The position numbers and the translations under genes were made by a program. The notes beneath the pieces are model-generated. The model saw only the letters and a program-made list of their open reading frames with translations, ran no database searches and was not told where the DNA came from. This document shows, one piece after another, positions 36,804 through 49,293 of a DNA stretch of 64,000 nt. The stretch comes from Rhinopomastus cyanomelas (Eukaryota > Chordata > Aves > Bucerotiformes > Rhinopomastidae): NCBI GenBank assembly GCA_013400115.1, contig VXBP01007107.1, positions 1,054,001-1,118,000 of the forward strand, read 5' to 3'. Positions within the stretch are counted from its first letter, which is position 1. Each line of letters starts with the position of its first letter.

Positions 36804-36923
36804 CCTTTCTGCAGTTTTCCCTAAGCCATCCATTGTCTGGCAAATTTATCTGAGATGTCATCAAGACCTCACTGCTTTGCTTTCTTTTCCTTTATCTTAA
36901 ATTGTGGTCTTGAACCCACCACA

Positions 36924-36928
36924 GCAAG
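36924..36928 (+). repeat. Right target-site duplication of the LTR element (GCAAG)
   Basis: An exact copy of the five bases before the element (35732-35736), which sets the right boundary of the insertion after ...CCACCACA. Confidence 0.7.
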
Positions 36929-37243
36929 GTAATCTCCAACAACACAGAGCTTGCAGCTCACATTTGTTTGTATAATTCAGAGGAATCTTTTCTAATCATC
37001 CAAGGAAGTTTACTGTGTCATGTTGAGTTGACATCAGTTAAAATCAGGTCAGCAAGCAATAGATTCATCATGAAAACACATCACAGGATTTGTGTATGCT
37101 ATGCAGGTGGCTGCATAGTTTGGTGGTGAAACCCTGACATCTGTTTTCCATAAGGAAAGATTGTAGCAGTCACACAAGGACAATTTCACTAAGTTGTAAA
37201 ACCCTGAGCATGACTAAGCTTCAATTTTAAGTTTTAAAACTTC

Positions 37244-37432
37244 TCATAGAATCATAGAATCATTAGGGACTGGAAGGGACTTCAAAAGATCATCCAGTCC
37301 AATTCCCCCTGCCACAGCAGGATCATTTAGACCAAGTCACACAGGAACACATCCAGGCGGATTTTAAACACCTCCAGTGAAGGAGACTCCACAATCTCCC
37401 TGGGAAGCCAGTGCTCCATCACCCTCACCTGG
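37244..37432 (-). mobile_element. CR1 LINE 3' fragment
   Basis: Clear reverse complement of a CR1 3' end: tail ATAGAATCATAGAATCATTA, then GGGACTGGAAGGGACTTCAA and the ORF2 C-terminal block (CTCCATCACCCTCACCTG). It is 5'-truncated at about 37432. Confidence 0.9.
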
Positions 37433-38371
37433 ATTTTGCAGGTAACCTTCAGCAGCTCTGGCAAAATTTGTTCCTCTCTGTGAGAGAAAATGGTATAATC
37501 CATCAAGATTAGGTAGGATTTCAGGTCTTTGAACAGGGGAAAGAGTTAAGTTTCAGAATATGTATGTGAGTAGTTGATATATTCACTATGATATACAGCA
37601 GTGATGTGACTTGTCAGAGCACCAACTGTTTTTCAGTAACTTATTTGTGACTTTTTAAGCGTTAATGTGTATCCAGAGGCTCAACCTGATAGTCCTTATG
37701 AGTCTCCATTTTCACAGGATGTCTCTGAATAGTCACTTTGGAAAACGTTTTCTCTCACTAATTAAGTCTGGCACGTTTCTGTCAGATAAGAAGGCAATGT
37801 TATTTGCCACACTAAAGAGGGGTCAGTTATGAGACAGAGAATTTGTGACTCCCCTGCAAATCAACAGCAGGGCCAAATATAGTAATGATGAATGCTAAAT
37901 AAGATCAGAGGAGAAACTGACACCTTAAATAATCACTATATATACATCAGGATGAAATCAAAGCCATCACTAATTTCACATGGGAGGGAAAAAAATAAAT
38001 GAAGCCTTTTTAAAATATCCAATAGTGTAACAATCAGCTCATGTACTTGATGTGTGGGGCACAGCGTCTAAAGCCTTTCTGTCACTGGTACTGAGCATGA
38101 AGTTGATGGGACAAGAAGTTCTGTCATGAACTCACATAATTTTTCCAGGCAGACATTCTCTAAATTGCTCTTCCTTGCAAAAAGGCAATTAATTTAAGTG
38201 ACTCTGATTCTTCCAAGATCAGGCAATCAGAAAAACCTCACCCATCTGTATTCCTTATCATAAGCTTGTGACGAGAATTGTCTTTCACTGCCTATTCTCC
38301 AAGTACTGCAAGATATTCATGTGTATTCAGTTCTAAGGAGAAGCTGTGTAGTGGTGACTCTGACTTTTCAC

Positions 38372-38452
38372 ACAGAATCACAGAATTATTGAGGCTGGAA
38401 AAGACCTCTGAGCTCATCCAGCCTAGCCCATGACCTAACATCACCACAACAC
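38372..38452 (-). mobile_element. Short CR1 LINE 3' fragment
   Basis: CACAGAATCACAGAATTATT and GAGGCTGGAAAAGACCTCTG followed by AGCTCATCCAGCC is a CR1 3' end of the same older subfamily as 34838-35010. Only about 80 bases remain. Confidence 0.8.
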
Positions 38453-39339
38453 AGAATGCTCTCCTCGATAGACAGGGAAGACTGCATGACTGAATGCTGC
38501 TTTACAGGGCTGTAACAACAACCAGTGAGCTGTATTACTTTAACCATGATGGTATATTTAAAGTGGCACAATTCTGGAGCACAAACACTTATTTACCACT
38601 TGAGGTATAACAGCTACATAAAAAATTATATTCCACGGATAAATCATCCCATGATGGTAGCAAAATACTGAATTTAGCGTATCTCTGTGCCAGTGAGAAA
38701 CCAAACAAGGTTTCACATACCTGTTAATGGAAAACAGAGGCTGCTTATTTTTATTACCTTGAAAGGTGTTATTTACACTAAGTTTGGTACTTATCAGGAA
38801 CTACTGATTTTATATCCCTTGTGGAAATTCAAACTTTGCTGAAAAACAGAGAGAGAATTCCCAATGTTCTCCTTGTTTTCAAACAAGCTGTGATACTAGC
38901 TTTGCACTGCCAGTTCAAACTGCACTGTCCATCTCTCAGGAGACATTACCGTGGAAAGAAATATTAAACTCTACTATCCTCACTCAGCATGCATTTTGTG
39001 CCACTGAGGGGCAGGGTACTTGTCACCTGGCTGCTGCTACCTGAATATCAGGTAGGTCTCACATGCAACGAGGTCTGAGGTGGAATATCTGGAGGGTGAT
39101 AGGATCTGTTCCTTTTCCCTTTTCTTAAAAATTCAAAGATGACATTTGTGTTTCTTGGAGTTCTAGATTTCTTTCTACTGGCTGTCCCATTAGTCAGTTC
39201 CTTAAGCAGATAAGACTTAAGAAAATACTGCCAAGTAATGTTTGGGGTTTTTGAAAGTTGTTTAGACACAGCCTGTTTTTCACAACACAGAACAGTGAGC
39301 TGCAATCATGTGCTGTACTGGAAACCATAAGTTAGCTCT

Positions 39340-39830
39340 ACACAGAATCACAGAATGTCAGGGGTTGGAAGGGACTTCATCCAGTCCAACCCCTCTGCCA
39401 GAGCAGAATCACCTAGAGTAGGTCACAGAGGGCTGCATCCAGGCAGGTTTTGAAGGTCTCCCAGGGAAGGAGACTCCAAAACCTTCCTGGGCAGCCTGTG
39501 CCAAGGCTCTCACCCCCACCATAGAAAAGTTTTTATGTTTATGTGGAACCTCCTGTGTTCCTGCTTGCTTCTGCTGTCCCTTGTCCTATCATTGGACATC
39601 ACTGAGAAAAGCCTAGCTCTGTCCTCCTGACAACCACCCTTGTCATATTTATAAACATTAATGAGGTCACCCCTCAGTCTCCTTTTTTCCAAGCTAAATA
39701 GACCCAGCTCTCTCAGCCTTTCTTCATAAGGGAGATGCTCTTTCAGCATGTCAGTGGCTCTGCACTGGACTTTTTCAAGAAGTTCTGTGTTCTTCTGGAA
39801 CTGAGGAGCCTAGAGCTGGACACTTCCTTT
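39340..39830 (-). mobile_element. CR1 LINE 3' fragment with ORF2 C-terminus
   Basis: It runs from the tail (CACAGAATCACAGAATGTCA) into the end of ORF2. A minus-strand frame at 39510-39749 reads the conserved LPYEERLRELGLFSLEKRRL block. It is truncated at about 39830. Moderately young. Confidence 0.9.
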
Positions 39831-40255
39831 TTTTATTAAACTGTATGACATCTTGAGGCTAGCCAGTATCTTTTTGTAACTACACACCTTTTGTGTGAGA
39901 AGGAGAAATAAGAGGCATCACATTAACATTGCTGCTAGTTGTGAAACTTAAGCATGGCAAGATTGCATGGCAAACAAGTATGTGGCACTGGCATGTCTTG
40001 CAATTTGCTGTGAACATCTCCTGTACACATCACATAAACCATAACAAACCAGCAGAAGGGGTATTTTTTGACTTCTGATGCATTCAGAATTGCTTCCCAG
40101 TCACAAGCCTTCCACTGATATCCTACTGACAAATTCCATGCCTTCAATGACCAGGAGTTTGCCACATGCATGTTGTCCTCTTCTATACCCTGGTGGGGTT
40201 GACTGAGCCATTAAGAATTATACCAACGCAGCATCCTTGAATCCTGATAGACACC

Positions 40256-41930
40256 ATCATAGAATCATAGAATCATTAGGGATTGGAAGGGACCCCAAAA
40301 GATCATCTAGTCCAATCCCCCTGCCACAGCAGGATCACTTCACTGGAGAAGTTATGGATTCAGAATCACTCTGGGTTGGAAGGGACCACCTGATCATCCA
40401 GTTCCAAACCACCCCATCCCCAACCAGGGTGGGACACCCCTCCCTAGACCAGGCTGGCCAGAGCCCCATCCAGCCTGGCCTTAAACACCTCCAGGGATGG
40501 GACCCCAACCACCTCCAGGCTCTCACCACTCTCAATGATGAAGAACTTCCTCCTCACATCCAGTCTAAATCTACCCATCTCCAGCTTTGCTCCATTCCCT
40601 CTAGTCCTGTCACTACCCACCATCCTAAATAGTCCCTCCTCAGCCTTTTTGTACCCCCATTTGTACCCCCTTCCACTCCTTGTAGAGTTTCTTTTTGTGT
40701 GACAGCATGTCCAGGAGCTCCTTGCTCAGCCAAGCAGGCCTCCTAGCATTCTTCCCTGCTTTCCTCATTGTTGGTATGCATTGCTCCTGGACACAGAGGA
40801 GGTGATCCTTGAATACTAACCAGCTGTCCCGGGCCCCTCTTTCCCTCAAGGGCTTTGTTCCATGATACTTTGGCCAGCAGATCCCTGAAGCCATCAAAGT
40901 TCAGGAACTAAAGTTCAGGGATGTAAGCTTACAAAACTTCCTCCTGGTTGCCTTGAGGATCTGAAATTCAATGGCTTCATGGTCACTGAATGTCTGGCTG
41001 GCTGTCCCTGAGCCTCACATTGGTCACCAGCCCTTCCCTGTTAGTGAGAACGAGGTCCAGCATAGCACATTTTCTTGTTGGTTCCTCCACCATTTGGAGG
41101 AAGAAGTTGTCATCTATGCAATCCAAGAATAACCTGAATTGCTGGTGCCTTGCTGTGTTGTCCCTTCAGCAGATGTCAGGGTGGTTGAAATCCCCCATGA
41201 GGACCAGGGCCTGTGACCTGGAAGCCGCTACTGTTTGCTTGCAAAGGCCCTCATCTGCTTGCTTCTGCTTGTCAGGTGGCCTATAGCAGTCCCCTACGAT
41301 GTCATGGCATCCCAGCAGCACAGTGGCCCTTAATTCATCCTGTTTGTTGCCCAAGCTCTGTGCATTTGCACTTCAGCTGGGCTGGCCCTGTCCTCCTCTT
41401 GTGCCAATTGCCCTTGATTTCCACAGACTGCCCTGGTGACTCATCCCTGGCTGGTCCCAGGACAAATTGAGGGCCCTCATTGGCTCGCCATCCCTCTGCC
41501 GCTGGTGAGCTGCCCCAGTGTTTGTCACCAGCCAGCAGGAGACTATTTACCCCTTCCCCCTTCAAACCCAGTTTAAAGCCCTATCAATGAGCCCTGCCAA
41601 TTCCTGCCCCAGGATTCTCTTCTCCCTCTGCGACAAGTGCATCCCATCGGTTGCTTGGAGCTCCAGTGCCCTGTAAACAGAGCCGTGACTGTAGAATCCA
41701 AACCCCTGTTGATGACACCAGTTCCAGAGCCATGAATTGAGCTGCTGGCTCTTCCTAAATGTTCCCTTGTCCATTGCTGACGTTAGAGGGATAGAGGAGA
41801 ACACAATTTGAGCCCCTGATCCCTTCAGCAGTTCCCCATAGGTCCTGAAATCCCTCTTAATTGATCACAACATTTCGAAGCAGGCAGTGCACCCAGAATC
41901 TAGTATGAATATGTGAACTTCCTACTAATA
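40256..41930 (-). mobile_element. CR1 LINE with ORF1/ORF2 remnants, RT region deleted and chimeric 3' tail
   Basis: Read on the minus strand from 41930: the C-terminal part of ORF1 (esterase-like, with TDGMHLS and QELAGLIDRALN, about 41562-41880), the start of ORF2 endonuclease (LMGDFNHPDIC at about 41170-41200 and EEPTRKCAMLDLVLT-like sequence at about 41050-41100), and the linker (KNARRPAWLSKELLDMLSHK, about 40720-40775). At about 40645 it jumps to the CR1 3' UTR region, so the whole reverse transcriptase is missing. The 3' end is double: one CR1 3' end (40375-40640) fused by AGAAGTTATGGATT to a second CR1 3' end (40256-40345). The same fusion occurs at 48640-49052. Confidence 0.85.
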
Positions 41931-44304
41931 TGGGGCTTCAAAGTGAGAATTACCGTGAATGTCTTAAACTTGTAGTTCACTATCCTTTTCTACTTGTCTG
42001 ACTTTCTACTGAAGCTGATGGCAAAGATCTAGTACAGAAAGGTACGGACCTGACAGTGAAAAGTTATCGGTCTCAGCAAACCTGCAGATATTAGGGTTCA
42101 CTGACTGTCTAATTTGCATTCATATGGCTCTTGTAGGAAATATGCTGGGTAAATTCAGAAGTTAACCTGCCACTGATTAATAAATTTCCTAATATCCTTT
42201 TGTGTGTTTTGCATTTAACAGTTTTAGAATATGGTCTGGTTTTCTTTTGAAAGAGTTCTGAAGGAAACTAAGTATTAATGAAAGAAGTCAGGTACACAGG
42301 AATGGAATTCTTTACTTTCTTTCCTTGTTGGATTCTGGTGGTTTTGGGAAGAAAAAGCTTCTTCATTTGGTCTTTCAAAATGCTGGTCAGGACAAGCCTC
42401 CATCAGGAGTTTAAATTCCTGTAGCCCATTCAAGCATTCTGCCTGTTGGCTGCAGCTACCAACAAAGGTTTATTTAATGAGTGCCAATTGTGACAGCATA
42501 TTTTGCAATGCTGAAGGACCAAGGAGTGCACAGCTCACTCTGAGAAAAAATCCTTGGCTCGATCAGGGAGAGTGTGAAGCAAAAAAACCCCCTGCAACAA
42601 AATCCCAAGGAATATTTAGGAACTTGTGCCTGATAAAGCCTGAGAAATATTTCAAACCTCATTAGAAAAATACAGTTTGCATATTTCTCCTGTTCCATAC
42701 ACTGTGCAGGCAGTGAACACATATGCTGTCACATTCATATTTTACGGGCTTTTTTTTCCCCCAAACCTTCGTACCTCAGATTTGAACTTTAAACTTGTGA
42801 CAGTGTTATGTTCATTAGAATAAGAATCACTTGCTATTTCCATTGCAAAGCTCCCCCCCAGAGGTTATCTTAGCTATTTTATAAATCATATCAGGAGGAA
42901 AGCTGGCATAAAGGTTGACAGCTCACTCTAGATAATCATTTCCCCTTTTCTTAAGTGACTTTAAGGAGAAAGGAGTGTGTAGCTTGCCAGTTCAGTTTTT
43001 AGTGGTCAAGCACCCACATCTAACCACCAACATGGTGACTAAATTAGCTTTCAAGTATTTTACTGAAATACAGGAAAATCACAGTCCTGCTCAGGAGAAA
43101 GAATCTCAGACACTCATCAGCTATCAAACTATATTTTCTCCATCCTCCCAGGGCAGAGCTCATTACACAGAATGGCACGAACTCCAAAGTCCTTTGACAT
43201 AGGCTGTACTTGAAGGGATGCCGGAATTTAGATTACTGTTGATTTGATTCCGTGATTTATTAGCTTCCTCAAGAGTCAAACTGATGAGACTAATGGCTTA
43301 GATGGGATATGATTTCAGGAGTAAATTCCTGTATCATGGGGACTGACAAATAAAGCAAGTTAGTTCTTGTAGGAAACAGAAGCTACAACTGAGGGCAACA
43401 GCTTATTAAATACAAACGTAAAGGTAATAAATGGGAACTGAAAGAATCCTGGGTTTAGGAGAAAAGGTCACCTTGCATATTATAGTTTTTCTACATACAT
43501 TGATAAAATTGAACCCCGGACAAAGAGACGGAAGCAGTCTGGAAATAGTCTGGAAATCTTCCCAGGCTGAGATAGAAGGAAGAGAAAACAGCAAGATAAC
43601 TGTCAATTTAGCACTGCACTTCACCATAATCTGGTTACACATTTGGGATTTTTAGCAATCAGTAGGAATCTTTCACTGTTTCTCTTGGACTTTGGAGGCA
43701 GTGTGGTTGGAAAAGAAAAGTTCACCTGCTATAGCAGGTAAAAGGAGGGCTGGGAGGTAGGGGCATAGGCAGCAGATGGAAAGCCTTTCTTGGAGATTGT
43801 TTGTGGTAATAGTAAACATTAAGGAAGAAATAGACCTGAGAATATTAAGTGGGCATGTAAGTATGAATAATCTGCTAATCACTGCATCTATCCCTGAAAC
43901 TGTTGTCTGTTACTTAAATAAGGATAACAAAACTGTCCTTTATAAAATGGACAATCATGCATCAGTAAGATACAGGGTGATTATTTTTCAATCTCATAAC
44001 ACAGAATCAGAAGACCAATTCAATTTGATGCCATTAGGAAGAATAAAATCCAACCCTGAAAGAAACACCACCTTTTTACCCCACATGTAACTGGACTTTC
44101 AAAGTAGTTTCTCTTTCAATCCAAGAGCTTAACAACATATGAAAAGGGACTGGATATTTATGCAGACAATGTAAAATTACTATATAGAACTATTCCTTGT
44201 CAGGAACAAATGTGTTTGAAAAGATGTTACATTCCATACTTTAGATAGTTAGCAACTATAAACTAAACAGTCCAGACTGACAAAGAAAAGTAGTAGTTCA
44301 ACTT
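41931..44304. other. Intergenic, no features seen
   Basis: Unique-looking AT-rich sequence between two CR1 copies. Short open frames carry no recognisable domain. Confidence 0.6.
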
Positions 44305-44568
44305 GGTTTAGAACAAGAGGGAATGGGTTCAAGTTACAACAGGATAGGTTGATATTAGGAAGAATGTTTACAGAAAGGATGGTCAGGCATTGGAATGGGC
44401 TTTCCAAGGGAGGTGTTTGAGTTGCCATCCCTGGATGTGTTTAAAGATCATTTGGATGAGGTGTTGAGGGATATAGTTTAGGGGTGAACTTGTAAGGTAG
44501 GGTAGATGGTTGGACTTGATCATCCCAGGGGTCTTTTCCAGCCAGAGTGATTCTGTGATTCTGTGAGC
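44305..44568 (+). mobile_element. CR1 LINE 3' fragment
   Basis: GAATGGGTTCAAGTTACAAC and GGATAGGTTGATATTAGGAA, then CCATCCCTGGATGTGTTTAA, GGTTGGACTTGATCATCCC and the tail GTGATTCTGTGATTCTGTGA. The 3' end is complete; the body is truncated. Confidence 0.85.
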
Positions 44569-47564
44569 CACGAATAAACAGTTAACTGCAGTGGTGTGGA
44601 AATAAAGGAACTTGTGAAAGTAGAACAGAATCTGAATATTGGGTAATAACTTGAATGAAATACTGCCAGTTAAAAGAGATATTGCACAGCACAGCACACT
44701 GCAGTATCACTCATTCTGTTTCCCCACACTTTTAGTAAGGTGATCTTAGCTAGTACAACCCCTACAGGAACCAGATTAACCTTAGACCTAGTACCAGTTT
44801 CAGAGCTTGGCAGCCTTGATGGAAGAGATTATATATTAAGTATTAGGTGTTATTTACTCACATAAGCCTTAAAGAAACAAGGAACTACATTAGACAGCAC
44901 CCAGTAAAGTAGAGCAGAGTTGCAGCTATCTTTGCATGTAGGTGAGAGGACACTGAACAGCTTCCACTGACAACTCTTTGCTACATGGTGATGGGTCTTT
45001 TCTTCAAGTCTACATTAAGATGTTTTAAAATGCACAGGTTCCTAGTCTGGTGCAAAATCACTGAGTGGTGTTTACCTGATTTTCTGATCAGAGGAGTTTT
45101 CATTAGAAGTAACAGAGCTGGGTGTGCACTTGCTGTCAAGCAGGCATTATGCTTACATCTTACCTGTCACTGGGTTCAGTGCTGAGAGACAGAACTGGGC
45201 TGCAGATACAAAATCAGTACTGTGCTTGCTCTAAAGGAAGTCAGGACGTGAGAAAATGCTGAACCAGAGGTTCTGCATTGTGTCTTCAAGCTAGTTTGTT
45301 CTCATGCTGTTAGATGTATTGCAACAACAGGCCATCTTCAGCAGATATGTCACCTTATGCTCACTGATGCAAATTCTTGCAAATGAAACACAGCAACTAT
45401 AGAAAAATAATTATTTGAGAGAAGAAGTATCATGCCCAATTTCTAGGGAAACTACCTTGAGAATGTAAGCAGCTAGAACTTGCTTCATTTTTCAAGTAGC
45501 CATTAAGTTATTCAATGAGAATCTGTGGGAACAATGATTTAGCTATTCCAGGGCCTGGCTGAGCGTTGTTACTGCAGTTAAGACAGACGTGTGCTTTTAA
45601 CTTTCCATCTCATGAGGAAAGGAGGTAGTTGCATCAGCGGGAGTTCCTGGCAATGCTTAGATTTCCAGAGACGAGTTTGCCTTGGGTAATCTTACAGAAA
45701 ACAGTGCAATACGGCTGGGTGCCGAAGTCAGTGAGACTTAGGACACAAGATCACTTGGGCCCATTGTCCCCAGGAGCACAAGTGACAAAAAACCTTGTTT
45801 CAAGAAGACAGCACTATCCTTCTACTGGGAAGCCAACTTCTCCCTGTTTTGCTGCTTATTTTTTGCTTTGGTCAGAGTTGTGGAAGGTCGAAGTGGAATT
45901 GACTCCTCTGTTGCACATCCCTATCACAGAATCATTGAGGTTGGAAAAGACCCTTTGGATCATCAAGTCCAACCATCAACCGTACTCTACAAATTCACCT
46001 CTAAACTGTAGCCCCCAACACTACATCTAAGTGACTTTTAAACACACCCAGGGATGTTGGCAAGGACATAGATTCATCTCATTATGTGTGCTCTTTGAGA
46101 CAGAGGAAGATCCTTTGTGGGTAGTAATAATTGCCTGGGACAATAAATGCCTGTGAGGCTTCTGTAGGAGTCTGTTTCCACAAGAATATCTATGCATCTA
46201 GAAGGCCATTTACATTTAGCCTTTATTTGGACACTGGAGAGAGTCTTCTAAAGGTGCCATTTCTGTAGAATTTATAACAATGTCCAATACTCCAGTAACA
46301 TCTCTGCTTTCTGAAAGCAATGGGGATGAAAATACTGTGATCTTTACTCCCTCCTCAGACTTTACACAGGCTTTTCGCATTTTGCTGTTCGAGATGCCAA
46401 ACCACTAACATGCCTACCCTCCTCTACTAACCTGAAGGTATTAAAATTAAATGTTTATGGTTATGGCTGCATTTCACTGTTTCTTGAATGTGGACAGTTC
46501 AATACAATTTCAACCTGCACATGCTTGTTGCCTGGGGGCTGTGAGTCATGTTTGTTTTAAAAGAGGCAGCACTCACAGACTGTCACTCACCTAGGTTATT
46601 AGAAACCAAGCGCTTTAAGAATTACTCTGCCACCTCCTTGCCTCTATATATAGCTAACGTGCGTGGGTCTTAAGCAATTTAGCAAGTCTGAGAAAAGGTC
46701 TCATTCCAAATAATCAATTAAAAATCCATCATTTTAAGAACTATGTGGGACTCAGGCCAAATGCATCTTGGATGTGCTACCTTTGACTGTTTAATACTGG
46801 TAATAATTATTAGTATTACAGCTCCAGAACCAAACTCTGAATACTTCTTTGCACTGGCAAGTAACAAGACCTGTTCCAAAGAACAAAATGTTTAAGCAGG
46901 CATGATGGACAAAGAGCAGCAGCAGAAAATCATCGTTATTCCCTGCTTCACAGGTAGGAATCTGAAAGATGGATTCAATGACTTGTCAGGGGTCACATAG
47001 GGGAAAAAGTAATACATAAATCCCAGAACAAGGTCTTAAGCCATAAGATTTGCTCTCATTCTTTAATCAATAATAAAACACCGCAGATGTCTAAGAATTT
47101 AATATCTACAAAATTGCTCTCAGGTCTATGGGTGTAATACAGTTAATTTCCATTAAGAGCAATGTGATGTGAGAGCACCCTGTACTGACCAGAAAAGTAG
47201 GCCTTGCAGGATTTGCAGTTTTTTAATATCCTTTTGACAAAGAATATAAACACCAGGGATAGTCTAATTAGAATAAAAATATGGGGAAACAGTTGGCAAA
47301 CTTATGACCCAGCTAAAACCAAATTAACTGATTCAGGGAGTAAACCAAATAAAAAAAGCAACCGACCAAAACCAGGTCTGGAAAAAGTAAATTTGTAATT
47401 GGAAATGGTTATAATGGATTTTCCTTCTTTAGGAAAGAGTTGTTTCTCAGTGTTAGATATTCTGTTGGCTTGATCTTTAGGTACTTAGCCTGTATTTGTG
47501 GCCTGTCGGTGGCCACTCTTTTTCACTCCTCCCCGACTAGCACAAATGATAACCATGAGAAAAT
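44569..47564. other. Intergenic with one CR1 3' end
   Basis: Apart from the CR1 fragment at 45924-46070, nothing is recognised. The open frame at 45629-46030 runs into that fragment and is not a gene. Confidence 0.6.
45924..46070 (-). mobile_element. CR1 LINE 3' fragment
   Basis: ATCACAGAATCATTGAGGTT, GGAAAAGACCCTTTGGATCA and TCAAGTCCAACCATCAACCG is the reverse complement of a CR1 3' end of the subfamily with a TTGGAAAAGACC core. Confidence 0.85.
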
Positions 47565-49055
47565 TTCACTGATTCACCTGCCTGAAGGATTCTTCTCAGG
47601 AAAAGCTGATGGGATACACCCAAGGGTACTGAGAGAACTGGCAGATGAGGTTGCTAAACCCCTCTCTATTATATTCCAGAAGTCATGGCAGTCTGGTGAA
47701 GTCTCCACTGACTGGAAAGGGGGAAACGTAATTCCTATTTTCAAAAAGGGTAGGAGGGAGGAGCCAGGGAACTACAGACTAGTCAGTCTCACCTCTGTGC
47801 CCGGTAAGATCATGGAGCAGATCCTCCTGAAGGCACTGCTGAGACAGGAGATTTGTGAAGAGGTGATTGGGAGCAATCAGCATGGCTTCACCAAGGGCAA
47901 ATCCTGCCTGACAAATCTGGTGACCTTCTACGAACAGGTCACAATAATGGATGAGGGGCGAGTGACTGATGTCATTTACCTGGACTTCAGCAAAGCCTTT
48001 GACACATTCTGGTCTCCAAGCTGGTGGAACATGGCTTTGATGGGTGGACCATTGGACAAAGGCATTGAGTGCACCCTCAGCAAGTTTGCTGACAACACGC
48101 TGGAGGGCAGGGATGCCATCCAGAGGGACGTGGACAGGCTGGAGAAGTGGACACAAGCCAACCTCATTGGGTTCAACAAGACCAAGTGCAAGCTTCTGCA
48201 TCTGGGTGGAGGCAATCCTAAGAACAAATACAGGCTGGGCAGTGACTGGCTGCAGAGTAGCCCTGAGGAGAGGGACCTGGGGGTGCTTGTGGACCAAAAG
48301 CTCAACATGAGCCAGCAGTGTGCACTTGTGGCCCAGAAGGCAAACCGGATCCTGGGCTCCATCAAGAGAAGTGTGGCCAGCAGATCGCGGGAGGTGATTC
48401 TCCCCCTCTACTCCACTCTAGTGAGACCCCACCTGGAGCACTGCGTCCAGTTCTGGAGCCCTTATTACAAGAAGGATGTGGACGTGCTGGAGTGAGTGCA
48501 GAGGAGGTGCCATGAGAATGATCAGAGGGCTGGAGCACTTCTCCTATGTGATTAGACTGAGGGAATTGAGGCTTTTAATCTGGAGAAGAGGAGGCTCTGA
48601 GGTGATCTTATTGTGTCCTTCCAGTATCTGAGAGGGGCCTACAACAAGGCTGGGGAGGGACTATTTAGGATGTCAGGTAGCAACAGGACTAGGGGGAATG
48701 GAGCAAAGCTGGAGGTGGGTAGATTTAGAGTGGATGTGAGGAGGAAGTTCTTCACTGTGAGAGCGGTGACAGCCTGGAATGGGTTGCCCAGGAAGGTGGC
48801 TGGGGCTCCATCCCTGGAGGTGTTTAAGGCTAGGCTGGATGGGGCTCTGGCCAGCCTGGTCTAGGGAGGGGTGTCCCACCCTGGTTGGGGGGGGGGGTTT
48901 GGAACTGGATGATCAGGTGGTACCTTCCAACCCAGAGTGATTCTGAATCCATAACTTCTCTAGTGAAGTGATCCTGCTGTGGCAGGGGGATTGGACTAGA
49001 TGATCTTTCAGAGGCCTTTCCAATCCCTAATGATTCTATGATTCTATGATTCTTA
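47565..49055 (+). mobile_element. CR1 LINE, ORF2 with internal deletion and chimeric 3' tail
   Basis: A 351-codon open frame (47440-48495) covers CR1 ORF2 from the RT finger region (KADGIHPRVLRELADEVAKP) through YLDFSKAFDT (about 47977-48006), then lacks roughly 70 residues including the PQG block, and resumes at GIECTLSKFADN, where the usual FADD is FADN. C-terminal blocks follow (RPHLEHCVQFWSP). The 3' UTR ends first with CAACCCAGAGTGATTCTG (48945) and is then joined by AATCCATAACTTCTCTAGTG to a second complete CR1 3' end ending in ATTCTATGATTCTATGATTC (49052). Cannot be active. Confidence 0.9.
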
Positions 49056-49124
49056 CTTGCAACATGATCAATAGTGCTGAATAGTGTAAGTCAATACCTG
49101 CAAATTGTAAGGAAGAAGTTAAAC

Positions 49125-49293
49125 ACTATGGGAGGTGTTTAACGTCCCTGGAGGTATTCAAGGTTAGGCTGGATGAGGTGCTGAGTGGCATGATCTAGAT
49201 GTTAGATGTTAGGTTTATTTGGATTTAGGTTGGACTGGATGATCTTTAAGGTCTTTTTCAACCTTATCATTACTGTGATACTGTGATACTATG
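49125..49293 (+). mobile_element. CR1 LINE 3' fragment with ATACTGTG tail
   Basis: GGAGGTGTTTAACGTCCCTG, GGATGATCTTTAAGGTCTTT and the tail TACTGTGATACTGTGATACT mark a CR1 subfamily with a tail like the copy at 15501-15563. It lies 70 bases after another CR1 copy in the same orientation. Confidence 0.85.

Larger units (their letters stand above)
35737..36923 (+). mobile_element. Solo LTR-like endogenous retrovirus insertion (1187 bp)
   Basis: The element starts TGTTGCAGTTTG and ends AACCCACCACA (TG...CA), is flanked by GCAAG on both sides, and contains direct repeats in the presumed U3, a TATA box (35931), a GC-rich leader and AATAAA (36798). There are no gag, pol or env reading frames, so it is a solo LTR or a non-autonomous LTR unit. 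The ...CCACCACA end resembles avian ERVL LTR termini. Its composition (GC-rich 35830-36200) contrasts sharply with the AT-rich surroundings. An internal N and G-runs (36343-36391) show an assembly problem. It is unusual in containing a complete pair of splice sites joining two short in-frame coding segments (see separate entries). Confidence 0.75.

Noticed and set aside
40237..41470. Several plus-strand open frames of 85-131 codons
   Set aside because: They are antisense shadows of the minus-strand CR1 element at 40256-41930.
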